A DNA stretch of 64,000 bases. Origin: Actinomadura sp. WMMA1423. Lineage in GTDB: Bacteria; Actinomycetota; Actinomycetes; Streptosporangiales; Streptosporangiaceae. The notes under the pieces were generated by a model. That model did no database searches. It was not told where the DNA came from and was given only the letters and a program-made list of their open reading frames with translations. The position numbers and the translations under genes are program-made. How positions within the stretch are numbered: the stretch's first letter is position 1; each line of letters begins with the position of its first letter. The DNA lies in NCBI RefSeq assembly GCF_006547145.1, contig NZ_CP041244.1, forward strand, positions 2,356,001 through 2,420,000. The letters run 5' to 3'. This document shows positions 44,545 through 54,490 of the stretch, in pieces.

Positions 44545-44880
44545 ATGTCGATCGTCGACAAGGTCAAGCAGATGCTCGGGCAGCACTCCGACAAGGCCAG
44601 GGAGGGCGTCGAGAAGGCCGGTGACATGTTCGACCAGCGTACCGGCGGCAAGTACGCCGACAAGGTCGACCGGGTCCAGGAGCAGGCCGGCAAGTACATC
44701 GACCGCGAGAGCGGCGAGGGCGGGCAGCCTGGGCACGAGGGCGGCATGGGCGAGCAGCCCGGCGCCACGGGCGAGCAGCCCCGCGGCACGGGCGAGCAGC
44801 CCGGCGGCACGGGCGGCACCGGAGAGCGCCCCGGCGGCACCGGAGAGCGCCCCGGCGGAACGGGCGGGCAGCCCTCCTAG
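44545..44880 (+). CDS. MT0933-like antitoxin family protein with Gly/Pro repeat tail
   Basis: 111 residues; GGGGGGA lies before ATG 44545. The N-terminal half matches the MT0933-like family: [40 protein letters not shown] and [10 protein letters not shown]. The C-terminal half is low-complexity, built from GEQPGGTG and GERPGGTG units. No toxin gene is beside it. The gene is regularly found between miaA and the LigB-like gene in actinomycetes, so the antitoxin label may not reflect its role. Its TAG stop shares a CTAG with the convergent gene's stop. Confidence 0.8.
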   Translation: MSIVDKVKQMLGQHSDKAREGVEKAGDMFDQRTGGKYADKVDRVQEQAGKYIDRESGEGGQPGHEGGMGEQPGATGEQPRGTGEQPGGTGGTGERPGGTGERPGGTGGQPS

Positions 44881-45587
44881 GCGGGCCCGCCGGTCAGCGA
44901 CCAGCCCGCCACGAGGTAGCCGACGCCGTACGGCGCCTCGTCGGCGAGGAGCTCACTGGTGAAGGCGCCGCCCTTGGCGGCCGCGCCGGCGAGCACCTGC
45001 CACGCCGCGCGACCGGCCGCCTGGACGTCCCGCGAGAGTTCCGGATCCAGGGCGGCCAGGGCTCCGGCGTCGGCCCGGCCGAGCGCGCGCGCCACACTCT
45101 CGTCGTAGGGGGCGGCGCGCTCATCGAGGTAACCGGGGGCCTTCTCCGACCGGCACGCCGACCCGTCCCCCATCACCAGGAGCGCGACGCGGTCGGCCGA
45201 CTCGGCGAGTTCCCGCCCCAGCGCCAGGCAGTCCTCAGGACGGGCGTCGAAGGCGACCGCCTGGTAGCGCGCCCCTGCGCCCAGGCCTTGCCGCTCCAGC
45301 AGCCAGAAGCCGAGGGTGAGCGAGAGCGGCAGCGCCTCGGCGCCGCTCTTGACCCGGCTGGGGATCGTCCAGTCGAGACCGTAGGGGCGCAGCGTCGCGT
45401 AGGCGTCCGCCTCGTAGGGGCGGGTCTCCGGCCCTCCACCGACCACGATCAGGGCGTCGCCTCCCGCCAGGCGGCGGACGGCCTGGTCGCATGCCCCCCT
45501 GAGCGCGTCCAGCTCCGCTGCCGCCTCCCCGGCCATCTCCGGGACGAGGAGGGGCGGATGCGGGCACACCGCCGCCGATACGAGCAC
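44877..45587 (-). CDS. Class III extradiol dioxygenase (LigB-like) family protein
   Basis: 236 residues. The LigB-like pattern is present: [20 protein letters not shown] with the His of the metal site, [15 protein letters not shown] and [20 protein letters not shown]. It lies between miaB and miaA as in other actinomycetes. A true aromatic-ring-cleaving role is uncertain because the context is tRNA modification; it may be a Memo1-like protein. The stop codon overlaps that of the antitoxin gene within CTAG (44877-44880). Confidence 0.8.
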   Translation of the reverse strand: MLVSAAVCPHPPLLVPEMAGEAAAELDALRGACDQAVRRLAGGDALIVVGGGPETRPYEADAYATLRPYGLDWTIPSRVKSGAEALPLSLTLGFWLLERQGLGAGARYQAVAFDARPEDCLALGRELAESADRVALLVMGDGSACRSEKAPGYLDERAAPYDESVARALGRADAGALAALDPELSRDVQAAGRAAWQVLAGAAAKGGAFTSELLADEAPYGVGYLVAGWSLTGGPA

Positions 45588-45642
45588 GCTGCCTCCTAGA
45601 GGGCGGGCGGGGCCGCGAAGGTCGACCCGATCATGGCGGAGT

Positions 45643-47184
45643 TCAGGGGCGGGTCGAGCAGCCCGGCGCGGGCGCGGCCGGCGTGGCCGGCCGCCCGATC
45701 GACGGCATGCCCAGCGACACGCCCTTGGCCCCGCCGTCCCCGCCCTGGCGGGCCTCCCACGCGTCGCCCGCGCGGGTGCGGCGGACGCCCAGCGCGGGCT
45801 TGTCGGCGACCAGATGGTGCGGCGCGGCGTAGGTGATCTCGACGGTGACCATGTCGCCGGGACGGACCGGCTCCTCCGGCACGCCGAAGTGGACCAGGCG
45901 GTTGTCGGGCGCCCGGCCGGAGAGCCGGCGCGTCGCCTCGTCCTTGCGGCCCTCGCCCTCGGCGACCAGCACCTCCAGCGTCCGGCCGAGCTGCTTGCGG
46001 TTCTCCGCCCAGGAGATCTCCTCCTGCAGCGCGACGAGCCGCTCGTACCGCTCCTGGACGACCTGCTTCGGCAGCTGGCCGTCCATGGTCGCCGCGGGGG
46101 TGCCGGGGCGCTTGGAGTACTGGAACGTGAACGCCGAGGCGAACCGGGCCTCCCGCACGACGTGCAGGGTCTCCTCGAAGTCGGCCTCGGTCTCGCCGGG
46201 GAAGCCGACGATGATGTCGGTGGTGATCGCCGCGTCCGGGATCGCCGCCCGGACCTTCTCGATGATGCCGAGGTAGCGCGCCTGCCGGTACGAGCGGCGC
46301 ATCGCGCGCAGCACGCCGTCCGAGCCGGACTGCAGCGGCATGTGCAGCGACGGCATGACGTTCGGCGTCTCCGCCATCGCGGCGATCACGTCGTCGGTGA
46401 AGTCCTTGGGGTGCGGCGAGGTGAACCGGACCCGCTCCAGGCCCTCGACGTCGCCGCAGGCCCGCAGCAGCCCGGCGAACGCCGACTGCCCGCCGTGCGT
46501 CATCGCGCGGACCTCGTCGGGCGCCGCCGACAGCGCCCCGAAGCCCGAGCCGTAGGCGTTGACGTTCTGCCCGAGCAGCGTGATCTCCAGGGCGCCCTCG
46601 GCGACCAGCGCCTCGACCTCGGCGAGGATCTCCCCCGGCCGGCGGTCGCGCTCCTTGCCGCGCAGGGACGGGACGATGCAGAACGTGCAGGTGTTGTTGC
46701 ACCCCACGGAGATCGACACCCACGCGGCGTAGGGGGACTCGCGGCGCGTCGGCAGCGTCGAGGGGAAGGTCACCAGCGACTCTTCGATCTCGACCTGCGC
46801 CTCGCTCTGAACGCGCGCGCGTTCGAGCAGCGCGGGCAGCGACCCGATGTTGTGCGTGCCGAAGACGACGTCCACCCAGGGGGCGCGCTTGACGATGGTG
46901 TCGCGGTCCTTCTGGGCCAGGCATCCGCCGACGGCGATCTGCATGCCGGGATGCCCGTCCTTGACGGGCCGCAGGTGGCCGAGGTTGCCGTAGAGCCGGT
47001 TGTCGGCGTTCTCCCGCACCGCGCAGGTGTTGAACACCACCACGTCGGGCTCGGCGTCGGCCGCGCGGACGTACCCGGCCGACTCCAGCAGACCGGACAG
47101 CCGCTCGGAGTCGTGGACGTTCATCTGGCAGCCGTAGGTACGGATCTCGTACGTACGCGGTGCCGTCTCCATAGGCGCACTCAT
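45643..47184 (-). CDS. miaB: tRNA-2-methylthio-N6-dimethylallyladenosine synthase
   Basis: 513 residues from ATG 47184; ATG 47193 and 47172 are also in frame. It methylthiolates i6A37 made by MiaA. The UPF0004 domain carries three cluster cysteines ([32 protein letters not shown]). The radical SAM motif is [18 protein letters not shown] domain is at the C-terminus ([20 protein letters not shown]). The last 40 residues are a poorly conserved Gly/Pro-rich tail. A much longer upstream frame crosses the divergent glu genes and was rejected. Confidence 0.95.
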   Translation of the reverse strand: MSAPMETAPRTYEIRTYGCQMNVHDSERLSGLLESAGYVRAADAEPDVVVFNTCAVRENADNRLYGNLGHLRPVKDGHPGMQIAVGGCLAQKDRDTIVKRAPWVDVVFGTHNIGSLPALLERARVQSEAQVEIEESLVTFPSTLPTRRESPYAAWVSISVGCNNTCTFCIVPSLRGKERDRRPGEILAEVEALVAEGALEITLLGQNVNAYGSGFGALSAAPDEVRAMTHGGQSAFAGLLRACGDVEGLERVRFTSPHPKDFTDDVIAAMAETPNVMPSLHMPLQSGSDGVLRAMRRSYRQARYLGIIEKVRAAIPDAAITTDIIVGFPGETEADFEETLHVVREARFASAFTFQYSKRPGTPAATMDGQLPKQVVQERYERLVALQEEISWAENRKQLGRTLEVLVAEGEGRKDEATRRLSGRAPDNRLVHFGVPEEPVRPGDMVTVEITYAAPHHLVADKPALGVRRTRAGDAWEARQGGDGGAKGVSLGMPSIGRPATPAAPAPGCSTRP

Positions 47185-47362
47185 GACAGTCATCCAGGGT
47201 ACGGGCCCACCGGGACATGGCCGAACGGGCGACGCACCCCGCCGCCAGCTTTGATGATCACTCTCCGCCACGGCCGAACCCCGTCCGACGTGGGTATTCG
47301 TGATCGTATCGGTACCGCAGGGCAACTCGGGCAGCAGCGGCGATGACGTAAAGTCCGAGCCC

Positions 47363-48178
47363 ATGACGGACAGCGAAAGCGGGCCCGAGCTCACCGAGAC
47401 CGGGCCGGAGGACTCCCTCCCCGAGCCGGCCGCCGCAGGTGACCGGCCCCTCGTCGTGGTCGAGCACGTCAACAAGCATTTCGGCGAGCTGCACGTCCTC
47501 AAGGACATCAACCTCACCGTCGACTCCGGCGAGGTCGTCGTCGTGATCGGCCCCTCCGGCGGCGGGAAGTCGACCCTCTGCCGGTCGATCAACCGGCTGG
47601 AGCCGATCGACGAGGGCAAGATCCTCGTGGACGGCAAGGAGCTGCCCAAGGAGGGCAAGGAGCTGGCGAGGCTCCGCGCCGACGTGGGCATGGTGTTCCA
47701 GTCGTTCAACCTGTTCGCCCACAAGACGATCCTCGAGAACGTCATGCTCGGGCCGATCAAGGTCCGCAAGCAGGGCAAGCAGGAGTCGCAGAAGCACGCG
47801 ATGGAACTGCTCGACCGGGTCGGCATCGCCAACCAGGCGCACAAGTACCCCGCCCAGCTGTCCGGGGGGCAGCAGCAGCGGGCGGCGATCGCGCGCTCCC
47901 TCGCGATGAAGCCCAAGGTGATGCTCTTCGACGAGCCCACCTCGGCGCTGGACCCGGAGATGGTCAACGAGGTCCTGGACGTCATGACGGGACTGGCCCG
48001 CGAGGGCATGACCATGATCGTCGTCACGCACGAGATGGGGTTCGCGCGCCGGGCCGCCCAGAAGGTCGTGTTCATGGCGGACGGCCAGATCGTCGAGGAG
48101 AACACCCCCGACGAGTTCTTCACCAACGCGCGGACCGAGCGCGCGAAGGACTTCCTTTCCAAGATCCTCACGCACTGA
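47363..48178 (+). CDS. gluA: Glutamate-type amino-acid ABC transporter ATPase GluA
   Basis: 271 residues from ATG 47363. A Glu/Pro-rich N-terminal extension (1-28) precedes the ABC domain: Walker [22 protein letters not shown]-loop [20 protein letters not shown], signature [17 protein letters not shown] and Walker [15 protein letters not shown]. Polar amino-acid importer type. First gene of gluABCD. Confidence 0.93.
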   Translation: MTDSESGPELTETGPEDSLPEPAAAGDRPLVVVEHVNKHFGELHVLKDINLTVDSGEVVVVIGPSGGGKSTLCRSINRLEPIDEGKILVDGKELPKEGKELARLRADVGMVFQSFNLFAHKTILENVMLGPIKVRKQGKQESQKHAMELLDRVGIANQAHKYPAQLSGGQQQRAAIARSLAMKPKVMLFDEPTSALDPEMVNEVLDVMTGLAREGMTMIVVTHEMGFARRAAQKVVFMADGQIVEENTPDEFFTNARTERAKDFLSKILTH

Positions 48179-48216
48179 GCCGCGGGGCTCCGGCAGAGAG
48201 CAGAGGTAGGACGAAA

Positions 48217-49086
48217 ATGCGAGTACGTCGTTTCGGCGCCCTCATCGGGGCGGGGATGGCGCTGTCGCTGGCGCTCAGCGCGTGCGGCAGCGACACCGAG
48301 AAGACCGAGGCCAAGACGGTCGTCCAGAAGGCCAAGGACGACAAGAAGCTGACCATCGGCATCAAGTTCGACCAGCCGGCGCTCGGCCTGAAGAAGCCCG
48401 ACGGCAGCTACGACGGCTTCGACGTCGACGTCGCCAAGTACATCGCCAAGTCGCTCGGCGTCCCCGAGAACGGCATCACGTTCAAGGAGACCACCTCCGC
48501 CAACCGCGAGTCGTTCCTCGGCGGCGGGCAGGTCGACCTCGTGGTCGCCACCTACTCCATCACCGACGCCCGCAAGGCGCAGGTGACCTTCGGCGGCCCG
48601 TACTACGTCGCCCACCAGGACACGATGGTCCAGGCCAACAACACCAACATCAAGAAGGCCACCGACCTCAAGGGCAAGAAGCTCTGCAAGGCGGCCGGCT
48701 CCAACTCCTTCCGCCGCATCACCGAGGGCCCGCCGGACGGCAAGCTCAACATCAAGGGCGTCACCCTCGTGGACGCCTCCAGCTACTCCGACTGCGTCGC
48801 CAAGCTGAAGTCGGACGCGGTGGACGCGGTCAGCACCGACGACCTGATCCTCGCCGGCTTCGCCAACCAGCAGAAGGGCGCCTTCAAGGTCATCAACGAC
48901 CCCTTCACCGACGAGAAGTACGGCGTCGGCCTCAAGAAGGGCGACACGGAGACCTGCGAGGCCGTCAACAAGGCCATCGCCCAGATGTACTCCGACGGCA
49001 CGGCCAAGACCCTGCTGGACAAGCACTTCGCGGGCACCGGGCTCAAGCTCGTCACGACCGCGCCGCAGATGGAAGGCTGTGCCTGA
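48217..49086 (+). CDS. gluB: Glutamate-binding lipoprotein GluB
   Basis: 289 residues. The signal peptide ends in the lipobox LSACGS with Cys23. The solute-binding domain (SBP_bac_3) contains [40 protein letters not shown] and [17 protein letters not shown]. It sits 38 nt after gluA with an AGGTAGGA site. A hairpin follows, which may help keep its transcript more abundant than that of the permeases. Confidence 0.93.
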   Translation: MRVRRFGALIGAGMALSLALSACGSDTEKTEAKTVVQKAKDDKKLTIGIKFDQPALGLKKPDGSYDGFDVDVAKYIAKSLGVPENGITFKETTSANRESFLGGGQVDLVVATYSITDARKAQVTFGGPYYVAHQDTMVQANNTNIKKATDLKGKKLCKAAGSNSFRRITEGPPDGKLNIKGVTLVDASSYSDCVAKLKSDAVDAVSTDDLILAGFANQQKGAFKVINDPFTDEKYGVGLKKGDTETCEAVNKAIAQMYSDGTAKTLLDKHFAGTGLKLVTTAPQMEGCA

Positions 49087-49111
49087 TCCTGGGCTGAACA
49101 TCGTCACGCCG

Positions 49112-49153
49112 GGGCCCTCCCGGGAAGGCGTACGCGTCTCCCCGGAGGGTCCC
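49112..49153 (+). terminator. Imperfect hairpin between gluB and gluC
   Basis: GGGGCCCTCCCGGG can pair with CCCGGAGGGTCCC across a 16-nt loop, with one mismatch and one bulge. Such structures after binding-protein genes often give partial termination or protect mRNA ends. Confidence 0.45.
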
Positions 49154-49195
49154 GGTATGGCCCGACCCCTTGGACCGCCATGGAACAGCTGAGCA

Positions 49196-49879
49196 ATGTT
49201 TGACTTCGGCGCGTTTTTCGACAACTTCGACAAGATCCTCGACGGGTTCTACGCGACCGTGCGGCTCGCCGCCCTCTCCGCGGTCCTGTCCCTGCTGATC
49301 GGCACGGTTCTCGCGAGCTTCCGGGTCGCGCCGGTTCCGCTGCTGCGCGTCATCGGCACCACCTACGTCAACGTCGTGCGCAACACGCCGCTGACCCTGG
49401 TCCTGCTGCTGTGCAGCCTCGGGCTCAACGACGTCCTGGCTCTGAAGTTCTCCGACTCCACCTCCACCACGTACTACTGGTGGGCGGTACTCGGCCTGTC
49501 CGGGTACACGGCGGCGTTCGTCTGCGAGTCGCTGCGGGCGGGGATCAACACCGTGCCGCTGGGGCAGGCGGAGGCGGCCCGCTCGATCGGGCTGACCTTC
49601 ACCCAGTCGCTGCGGATCATCATCCTCCCGCAGGCGTTCCGCTCGGTCATCGCGCCGCTGGGCAGCGTCCTCATCGCGATGATCAAGAACACCACCGTGG
49701 CCTCCGCCGCGAGCTACGGCGAGGCCGCCGCGGTCACCAAGGACCTGCTGGACCTGCCCTCGTTCACCAGCGGGGCGCTCCCGCTGTTCATCGGCGTGGC
49801 CATCGGCTTCATGATCCTCACCCTGCCGACCGGATTCTTCTTCGGCTGGCTGCACAAGCGGATGGCGGTGGCCCGATGA
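49196..49879 (+). CDS. gluC: Glutamate-type ABC transporter permease GluC
   Basis: 227 residues with about five helices. The HisM/GlnP-type EAA region is visible: [20 protein letters not shown] and [36 protein letters not shown] marks the start of the permease core. The stop overlaps the gluD start (ATGA). Confidence 0.93.
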   Translation: MFDFGAFFDNFDKILDGFYATVRLAALSAVLSLLIGTVLASFRVAPVPLLRVIGTTYVNVVRNTPLTLVLLLCSLGLNDVLALKFSDSTSTTYYWWAVLGLSGYTAAFVCESLRAGINTVPLGQAEAARSIGLTFTQSLRIIILPQAFRSVIAPLGSVLIAMIKNTTVASAASYGEAAAVTKDLLDLPSFTSGALPLFIGVAIGFMILTLPTGFFFGWLHKRMAVAR

Positions 49880-50880
49880 GCAAGGAAGCGACCGTCCTGT
49901 TCGACGCCCCCGGGCCCCGGGCGCGCGCGCGGAACAGAGCGGTGACCGTCGTCACGACCGCCGTGCTGCTCGCCCTCCTCGCGGCGCTGATCTGGCGCTT
50001 CGACGAGCGGGGACAGTTCGAGAGCGAGCTGTGGACCCCGTTCCTCGAGTGGACGGTCTGGGACAAGCTGATCCTGCCCGGCCTGTGGAGCACCCTGAAG
50101 GCCGCGGCGGTGGCGTCCGTCCTCGCGCTCCTGTTCGGCGTGGTGTTCGGCCTCGCCCGGCTGTCGGACCACTGGTGGCTGCGGGTCCCGGCCGGCGTCG
50201 TGGTGGAGTTCTTCCGGGCGATCCCGCTGCTGATCCTGATCTTCCTGGCGTTCTTCGTCCCGAACAAGATCAGCCCGGTCATCGCGGACTCGCAGTTCGG
50301 CACCCTGCAGCGGCTGCTGGTGGACAACTTCTTCTCGATCTTCGGCGTGGAGATCAACGCGGGGACCATCACGGTGCCGGCGTTCGCCGCCGTCGTGTTC
50401 GGGCTCGTGATGTACAACGGCTCGGTGCTCGCCGAGGTGGTGCGCGCGGGCGTCCAGTCGATCCCGAAGGGGCAGTCCGAGGCGGCCTACGCGATCGGCC
50501 TGCGCAAGAACGGGGTCATGCGCCTGGTGCTGCTGCCGCAGGCGGTCACGGTCATGATGCCGGCGATCGTGAGCCAGCTCGTGGTCCTGCTCAAGGACAC
50601 AGCGCTCGGGTTCATCATCGCCTACTCCGAGCTGCTGTCGGCGGGGTTCCGGCAGGTGCCCGCCAACTACCACAACAACAAGCTCCAGGCCGGCATCGTC
50701 GTCGCGATCATCTACATCGCGCTCAACATGCTGGTGAGCCGGCTCGCCACGTGGCTGGAGGCCCGGGGACGCCGCAGCCGCAAGACGGCGGGCAGGACGA
50801 TGGGCGGTGACGTCGGAGCCCCGCCCGCTCCGGGCATGGCCGCGACCGGCCAGATCGGCGGGGGCGCGGCACGCCCCTGA
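49876..50880 (+). CDS. gluD: Glutamate-type ABC transporter permease GluD
   Basis: 334 residues. A longer form than GluC, with an extra N-terminal helix ([20 protein letters not shown]) and a disordered Gly/Ala-rich tail. Permease core: VEFFRAIPLLILIFLAFFVP, then SIPKGQSEAAYAIGLRKNGV and LPQAVTVMMPAIVSQLVVLL. It pairs with GluC to form the channel. A very strong hairpin ends the operon. Confidence 0.93.
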   Translation: MSKEATVLFDAPGPRARARNRAVTVVTTAVLLALLAALIWRFDERGQFESELWTPFLEWTVWDKLILPGLWSTLKAAAVASVLALLFGVVFGLARLSDHWWLRVPAGVVVEFFRAIPLLILIFLAFFVPNKISPVIADSQFGTLQRLLVDNFFSIFGVEINAGTITVPAFAAVVFGLVMYNGSVLAEVVRAGVQSIPKGQSEAAYAIGLRKNGVMRLVLLPQAVTVMMPAIVSQLVVLLKDTALGFIIAYSELLSAGFRQVPANYHNNKLQAGIVVAIIYIALNMLVSRLATWLEARGRRSRKTAGRTMGGDVGAPPAPGMAATGQIGGGAARP

Positions 50881-50900
50881 GGACTACCGCGCCCCGGTCT

Positions 50901-50947
50901 GACGCGTGAGGGGTGCCGCCGGACTCCGGCGGCACCCCTCACGCGTC
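50901..50947 (+). terminator. gluABCD terminator, 47-nt perfect palindrome
   Basis: Arms 50901-50923 and 50925-50947 are exact reverse complements around one central C. The arm begins GACGCGTGAGGGG. It starts 21 nt after the gluD stop. The stem is longer than is usual for a terminator. Confidence 0.85.
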
Positions 50948-51064
50948 GAACCTGGCGAACCCTGGTGTTACCGGCGGGTTTTCCGGGGACGGGGTTGTAT
51001 CTTTCCGACCTCAAACGGCCCGTCATGGCCCCAACCGATCCCCGTATGCGGGACGATTCCTGTT

Positions 51065-53083
51065 ATGACCGCTCGTGCGACCCTTCCCTACGGCTCATGG
51101 CCTTCACCCATCTCTGCGGCCGATGTCGCCCGCGCTCGGCTGCGCCTCAGCTTTCCCACCGTCATGGGTGATGACGTGTGGTGGCAGGAGACGCGGCCCG
51201 AGGAAGGCGGACGGGCCACGGTCATCCATCTGAAGGACGGTCATCGCACCGAGCTGCTGCAGGCGCCGTGGGACGCGCGTACCCGCGTCCACGAGTACGG
51301 CGGGCGGTCGTACCTGCCGGTCCGCACGGCCGCGGGCTGGTCCGTCGTGTTCTCCAACTATGAGGACCAGCGGCTCCACCGGCTCGACGAGGGCGACCCG
51401 AAGCCGTACCCGCTGACGCCCGAACCGGCCGTGCCGGCGGGGCTGCGGTACGCCGACTACGTCCTGTCCCCGGACGGGACGGAGATCTGGTGCGTCTGCG
51501 AGGGTCATATCGCCGAACCCGCCCCCGAGGGCGCCGAGGGCGAGGAGGCCGCGGACGAGCAGCCCGTGACGGGCATCCGGCGCGCCATCGTCGCCGTCCC
51601 GCTGGACGGCAGCGCCGCCGGGGACGCCGGAGCGATCCGCGAGATGGTGTCGGGCGCGCAGTTCTACGCGGGTCCGGTCCCCTCGCCCGGCGGGGGCCAC
51701 CTGGCCTGGGTCCAGTGGAACCACCCGCGCATGCCGTGGGACGGCACCGAGGTGCGCGTGGCGGCCATCGAGGACGGCGCCGCGGTCGCGCCCCGGACCG
51801 TCAAGGGCGGGCTCACCGAATCGGCCCTGGCGCCGCTGTGGCGCGACGACGAGTCCCTTTACGTGATCTCCGACTGGCCCGGCTGGTGGAACATCTACCA
51901 GGTCGGCCTGCACGGCGAGTCCGCCCAGGCGCTCTACCCGGCCGAGGAGGAGTTCGCCGCGCCGCTGTGGCAGCTCGGCGGGATGCCGTACGCGCTGCTC
52001 GGCGACGGGCGCCTCGCCGTCCTGCACGGCGAGGGCGACATGCGGCTCGGCGTCTACGACACCGACACGCTCGACCTGGTCGACCTGGAGGTCCCCTACC
52101 AGCACTGGGCGCCGCAGCTGTCCACGGACGGCACGACGATCGTGGGGATCGCCGGCGGCCCGGACCTGCCGGCCTCGGTGGTGCGGGTCGACACCACGAC
52201 CGGGCGCGTCGAGGGGCTGCGCCGGGAGCGTGCCGAGCTGCCCGACGTCGCGTACCTGTCGGTCCCGCGCGCCGAACGCCTGGAAGGGCCGTTCGGGCGT
52301 CCCGTCCACGCCTACGTCTTCCCGCCGACCAACCCGGAGGCGGCCGGGCCGGAGGGCGAGCTGCCCCCGTACGTGGTGTTCGTGCACGGCGGCCCCACCG
52401 GCCGGGTGTCCACGGTGCTCGACATGGAGCGCGCGTACTTCACCAGCCGCGGCATCGGCGTCATCGACGTCAACTACGGCGGGTCGGCCGGCTACGGCCG
52501 CGCCTACCGCGAGCGGCTGCGCCGCCAGTGGGGCGTGGTCGACGTCGAGGACGCCGTCGCCGCCGCCCGGGCCCTCGTCGACGGCGGCATCGCCGACCCG
52601 GAGCGGCTGGCGATACGCGGCGGATCCGCCGGGGGCTGGACGACGCTCGCGGCGGTCACCCAGACCGACGTGTTCAAGGCCGCCACGTCCTACTTCGGGA
52701 TCAGCGACCTGAAGCGCTTCGCCGAGAGCACCCACGACTTCGAGTCCCACTACCTGTTCGGCCTCATCGGCCCCCTGCCCGGCTTCGAGCGCGCCTACGA
52801 GGAGCGCTCGCCGATCAACCGCGCCGACCGGACCGCCTGCCCCGTCCTGCTGCTGCAGGGGCTCAACGATCCGATCGTCCCGCCCGACCAGTCCGAGCGG
52901 TTCGCGCATGCGCTGGCCGAGAAGAAGATGCCGTACGCCTACCTCACCTTCGAGGGCGAGTCGCACGGCTTCCGCAAGGCCGACACGGTCGTCCGCTGCC
53001 TGGAGGCGGAGCTGGCGTTCTACGGCCAGACCCTCGGGTTCGAGCCGCGCGGCGTCGAGCCCATCGATCTGACGGTCGGCTGA
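51065..53083 (+). CDS. Prolyl oligopeptidase family (S9C-like) serine peptidase
   Basis: 672 residues from ATG 51065. Residues 1-400 look like a beta-propeller (repeated GGRSYLPVRTAAGW, ADYVLSPDGTEIWCV and similar). The C-terminal alpha/beta hydrolase domain holds the catalytic triad: Ser521 in RGGSAGGWTT, Asp602 in LQGLNDPIVPP and His634 in GESHGF. There is no signal peptide, so it should act in the cytoplasm on short peptides. It converges on the GDPD gene. Confidence 0.92.
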   Translation: MTARATLPYGSWPSPISAADVARARLRLSFPTVMGDDVWWQETRPEEGGRATVIHLKDGHRTELLQAPWDARTRVHEYGGRSYLPVRTAAGWSVVFSNYEDQRLHRLDEGDPKPYPLTPEPAVPAGLRYADYVLSPDGTEIWCVCEGHIAEPAPEGAEGEEAADEQPVTGIRRAIVAVPLDGSAAGDAGAIREMVSGAQFYAGPVPSPGGGHLAWVQWNHPRMPWDGTEVRVAAIEDGAAVAPRTVKGGLTESALAPLWRDDESLYVISDWPGWWNIYQVGLHGESAQALYPAEEEFAAPLWQLGGMPYALLGDGRLAVLHGEGDMRLGVYDTDTLDLVDLEVPYQHWAPQLSTDGTTIVGIAGGPDLPASVVRVDTTTGRVEGLRRERAELPDVAYLSVPRAERLEGPFGRPVHAYVFPPTNPEAAGPEGELPPYVVFVHGGPTGRVSTVLDMERAYFTSRGIGVIDVNYGGSAGYGRAYRERLRRQWGVVDVEDAVAAARALVDGGIADPERLAIRGGSAGGWTTLAAVTQTDVFKAATSYFGISDLKRFAESTHDFESHYLFGLIGPLPGFERAYEERSPINRADRTACPVLLLQGLNDPIVPPDQSERFAHALAEKKMPYAYLTFEGESHGFRKADTVVRCLEAELAFYGQTLGFEPRGVEPIDLTVG

Positions 53084-53096
53084 CCGCTCAGGGCGC

Positions 53097-54359
53097 TCAG
53101 GGCAGGACGTAGGAGGAGATGTCGAGCAGGGTGTGGTCGGCCCCGAAGAGCGACACCGTGTCGCCTGAGGTGTTGTTCAGGAAGCCGACCGTCAGGCCGT
53201 TGTAGTAGGCGTCGGGGCGGTCAATGCCGGGGCCGACGTGGACGCGCAGCAGGCTGCCCGGCGGGATCACGTAGCCGGGGCCGATCCTCATGAGGTTGCT
53301 CGCCTGGTCGCGCAGATAGCCGCCGCCCACGTCGACCGGCCTCGACGTCGTGTTGCGCAGCACCACGTGCTCGCTCTTCTCCGGCTGGACGTCGTCGCCG
53401 CTCGGGTCGGGGAAGACGCTGTCGACGACGACGCCGTTCGCCCGAGGGAACGGCGTCCGGCCGTCCAGGATCCGCCGGGTCGTGGCGGGGAAGTTCGTCG
53501 CGAGCCAGTCGTAGCCCTGGTGCGCCCCCATGGTGACCTCGGCCGGGCTGTCCACCGGGTCGCTGAACACCTTCAGCCCCTTGGCGTGCGCGCGCTCGAC
53601 GTCGGCCGCGCTGGTCACCCGCGGGTGGGCGTAGACGCTGACCGTCCAGCCCGCCAGGGCGGCGAGCTCGTCGTCGGCGAGCATCTTCCCGCCGGTCAGG
53701 TAGGACAGCGGCACCTTGGGCGCGGACTCGTGGAACTCCTTGAGCGCCGCCTGGTCACGCGAGTGGACCTGCACCCGGTAGGCCCCCGAGGGGAGCGTCT
53801 CGCCGTCGGTGAGGCGCGCCGCGTTCAGCTCGCGGGCGAGCAGCGTGGCGATGCCCGGGCTGTTGGCCGGGGACTTCAGCTCCAGGCTGAGCCCTGTCCG
53901 CGCGTCCCTCAGAGCGAGGAGCTCCTTCAGGGTCGGCACCCGCTGGCCCGCGTACCGCGCGTCGAACCAGGACCCCGCGTCCAGCCTCTTGATCTCGGCC
54001 AGCGTGAACTGGCCCACGCGCCAGGGTGCCCGGTCGGGGAAGACCTGCTCCACGTCGGTGGTCCGGGCGAGGGTGTCGTCGTGCAGGAGCACGATCTGCT
54101 TGTCGGAGGTGAGCTGCACGTCGCCTTCGAGGGCGTCCGCCCGGTCGCGCAGCGCGGCGCGGTAGGAGGCAAGCGTCTCCTCCGGGGCCTGCCCCGGAGA
54201 TCCGCGATGCCCGAGGACCACGACGTGCGTCCGCTTCCCCGCGGTCTCGGGCGCGGCCTGCGCGCTGCCGGTGAGGCCGCTGCCGGTGAGGGCGCCGCCG
54301 GTGAGGGCGAGGGCGGCGGCCAGCACGGCCCCGCCCCCGGTCATGGCGATCCTGTTCAC
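53097..54359 (-). CDS. Secreted glycerophosphodiester phosphodiesterase with C-terminal lamin-tail domain
   Basis: 420 residues from GTG 54359 with GGGAGGA upstream. A signal peptide (1-36, cleavage near AQAAPE) is followed by the GDPD TIM barrel: VVLGHRGSPGQAPEETLASY, DVQLTSDKQIVLLHDDTLAR and LSLELKSPA. Residues about 310-420 form a lamin-tail (LTD) domain: VVVDSVFPDPSGDD, EHVVLRNTTSRPVDVGGGYL and DTVSLFGADHTLLD. The product acts outside the cell; the LTD may bind wall or phosphate-rich polymers (inference). Confidence 0.92.
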   Translation of the reverse strand: MNRIAMTGGGAVLAAALALTGGALTGSGLTGSAQAAPETAGKRTHVVVLGHRGSPGQAPEETLASYRAALRDRADALEGDVQLTSDKQIVLLHDDTLARTTDVEQVFPDRAPWRVGQFTLAEIKRLDAGSWFDARYAGQRVPTLKELLALRDARTGLSLELKSPANSPGIATLLARELNAARLTDGETLPSGAYRVQVHSRDQAALKEFHESAPKVPLSYLTGGKMLADDELAALAGWTVSVYAHPRVTSAADVERAHAKGLKVFSDPVDSPAEVTMGAHQGYDWLATNFPATTRRILDGRTPFPRANGVVVDSVFPDPSGDDVQPEKSEHVVLRNTTSRPVDVGGGYLRDQASNLMRIGPGYVIPPGSLLRVHVGPGIDRPDAYYNGLTVGFLNNTSGDTVSLFGADHTLLDISSYVLP

Positions 54360-54490
54360 GAGATCCTCCCGCCTGGAATGACTTGATCATCACCGCGGGA
54401 GTTTGCGAGCGCCAGTCCGGCCGCCGAACTCCGGCTTAATCTGCGTGCTCCAGACCTCGCGCCCTCGGAGGGCGTCCGCGTTCCGCCTGA

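Noticed and set aside
45643..49233. Single 1196-residue open frame covering miaB and the glu region on the minus strand
   Set aside because: Only the part up to about 47193 has MiaB homology; the upstream part is the antisense of gluA and gluB, which are clear genes.
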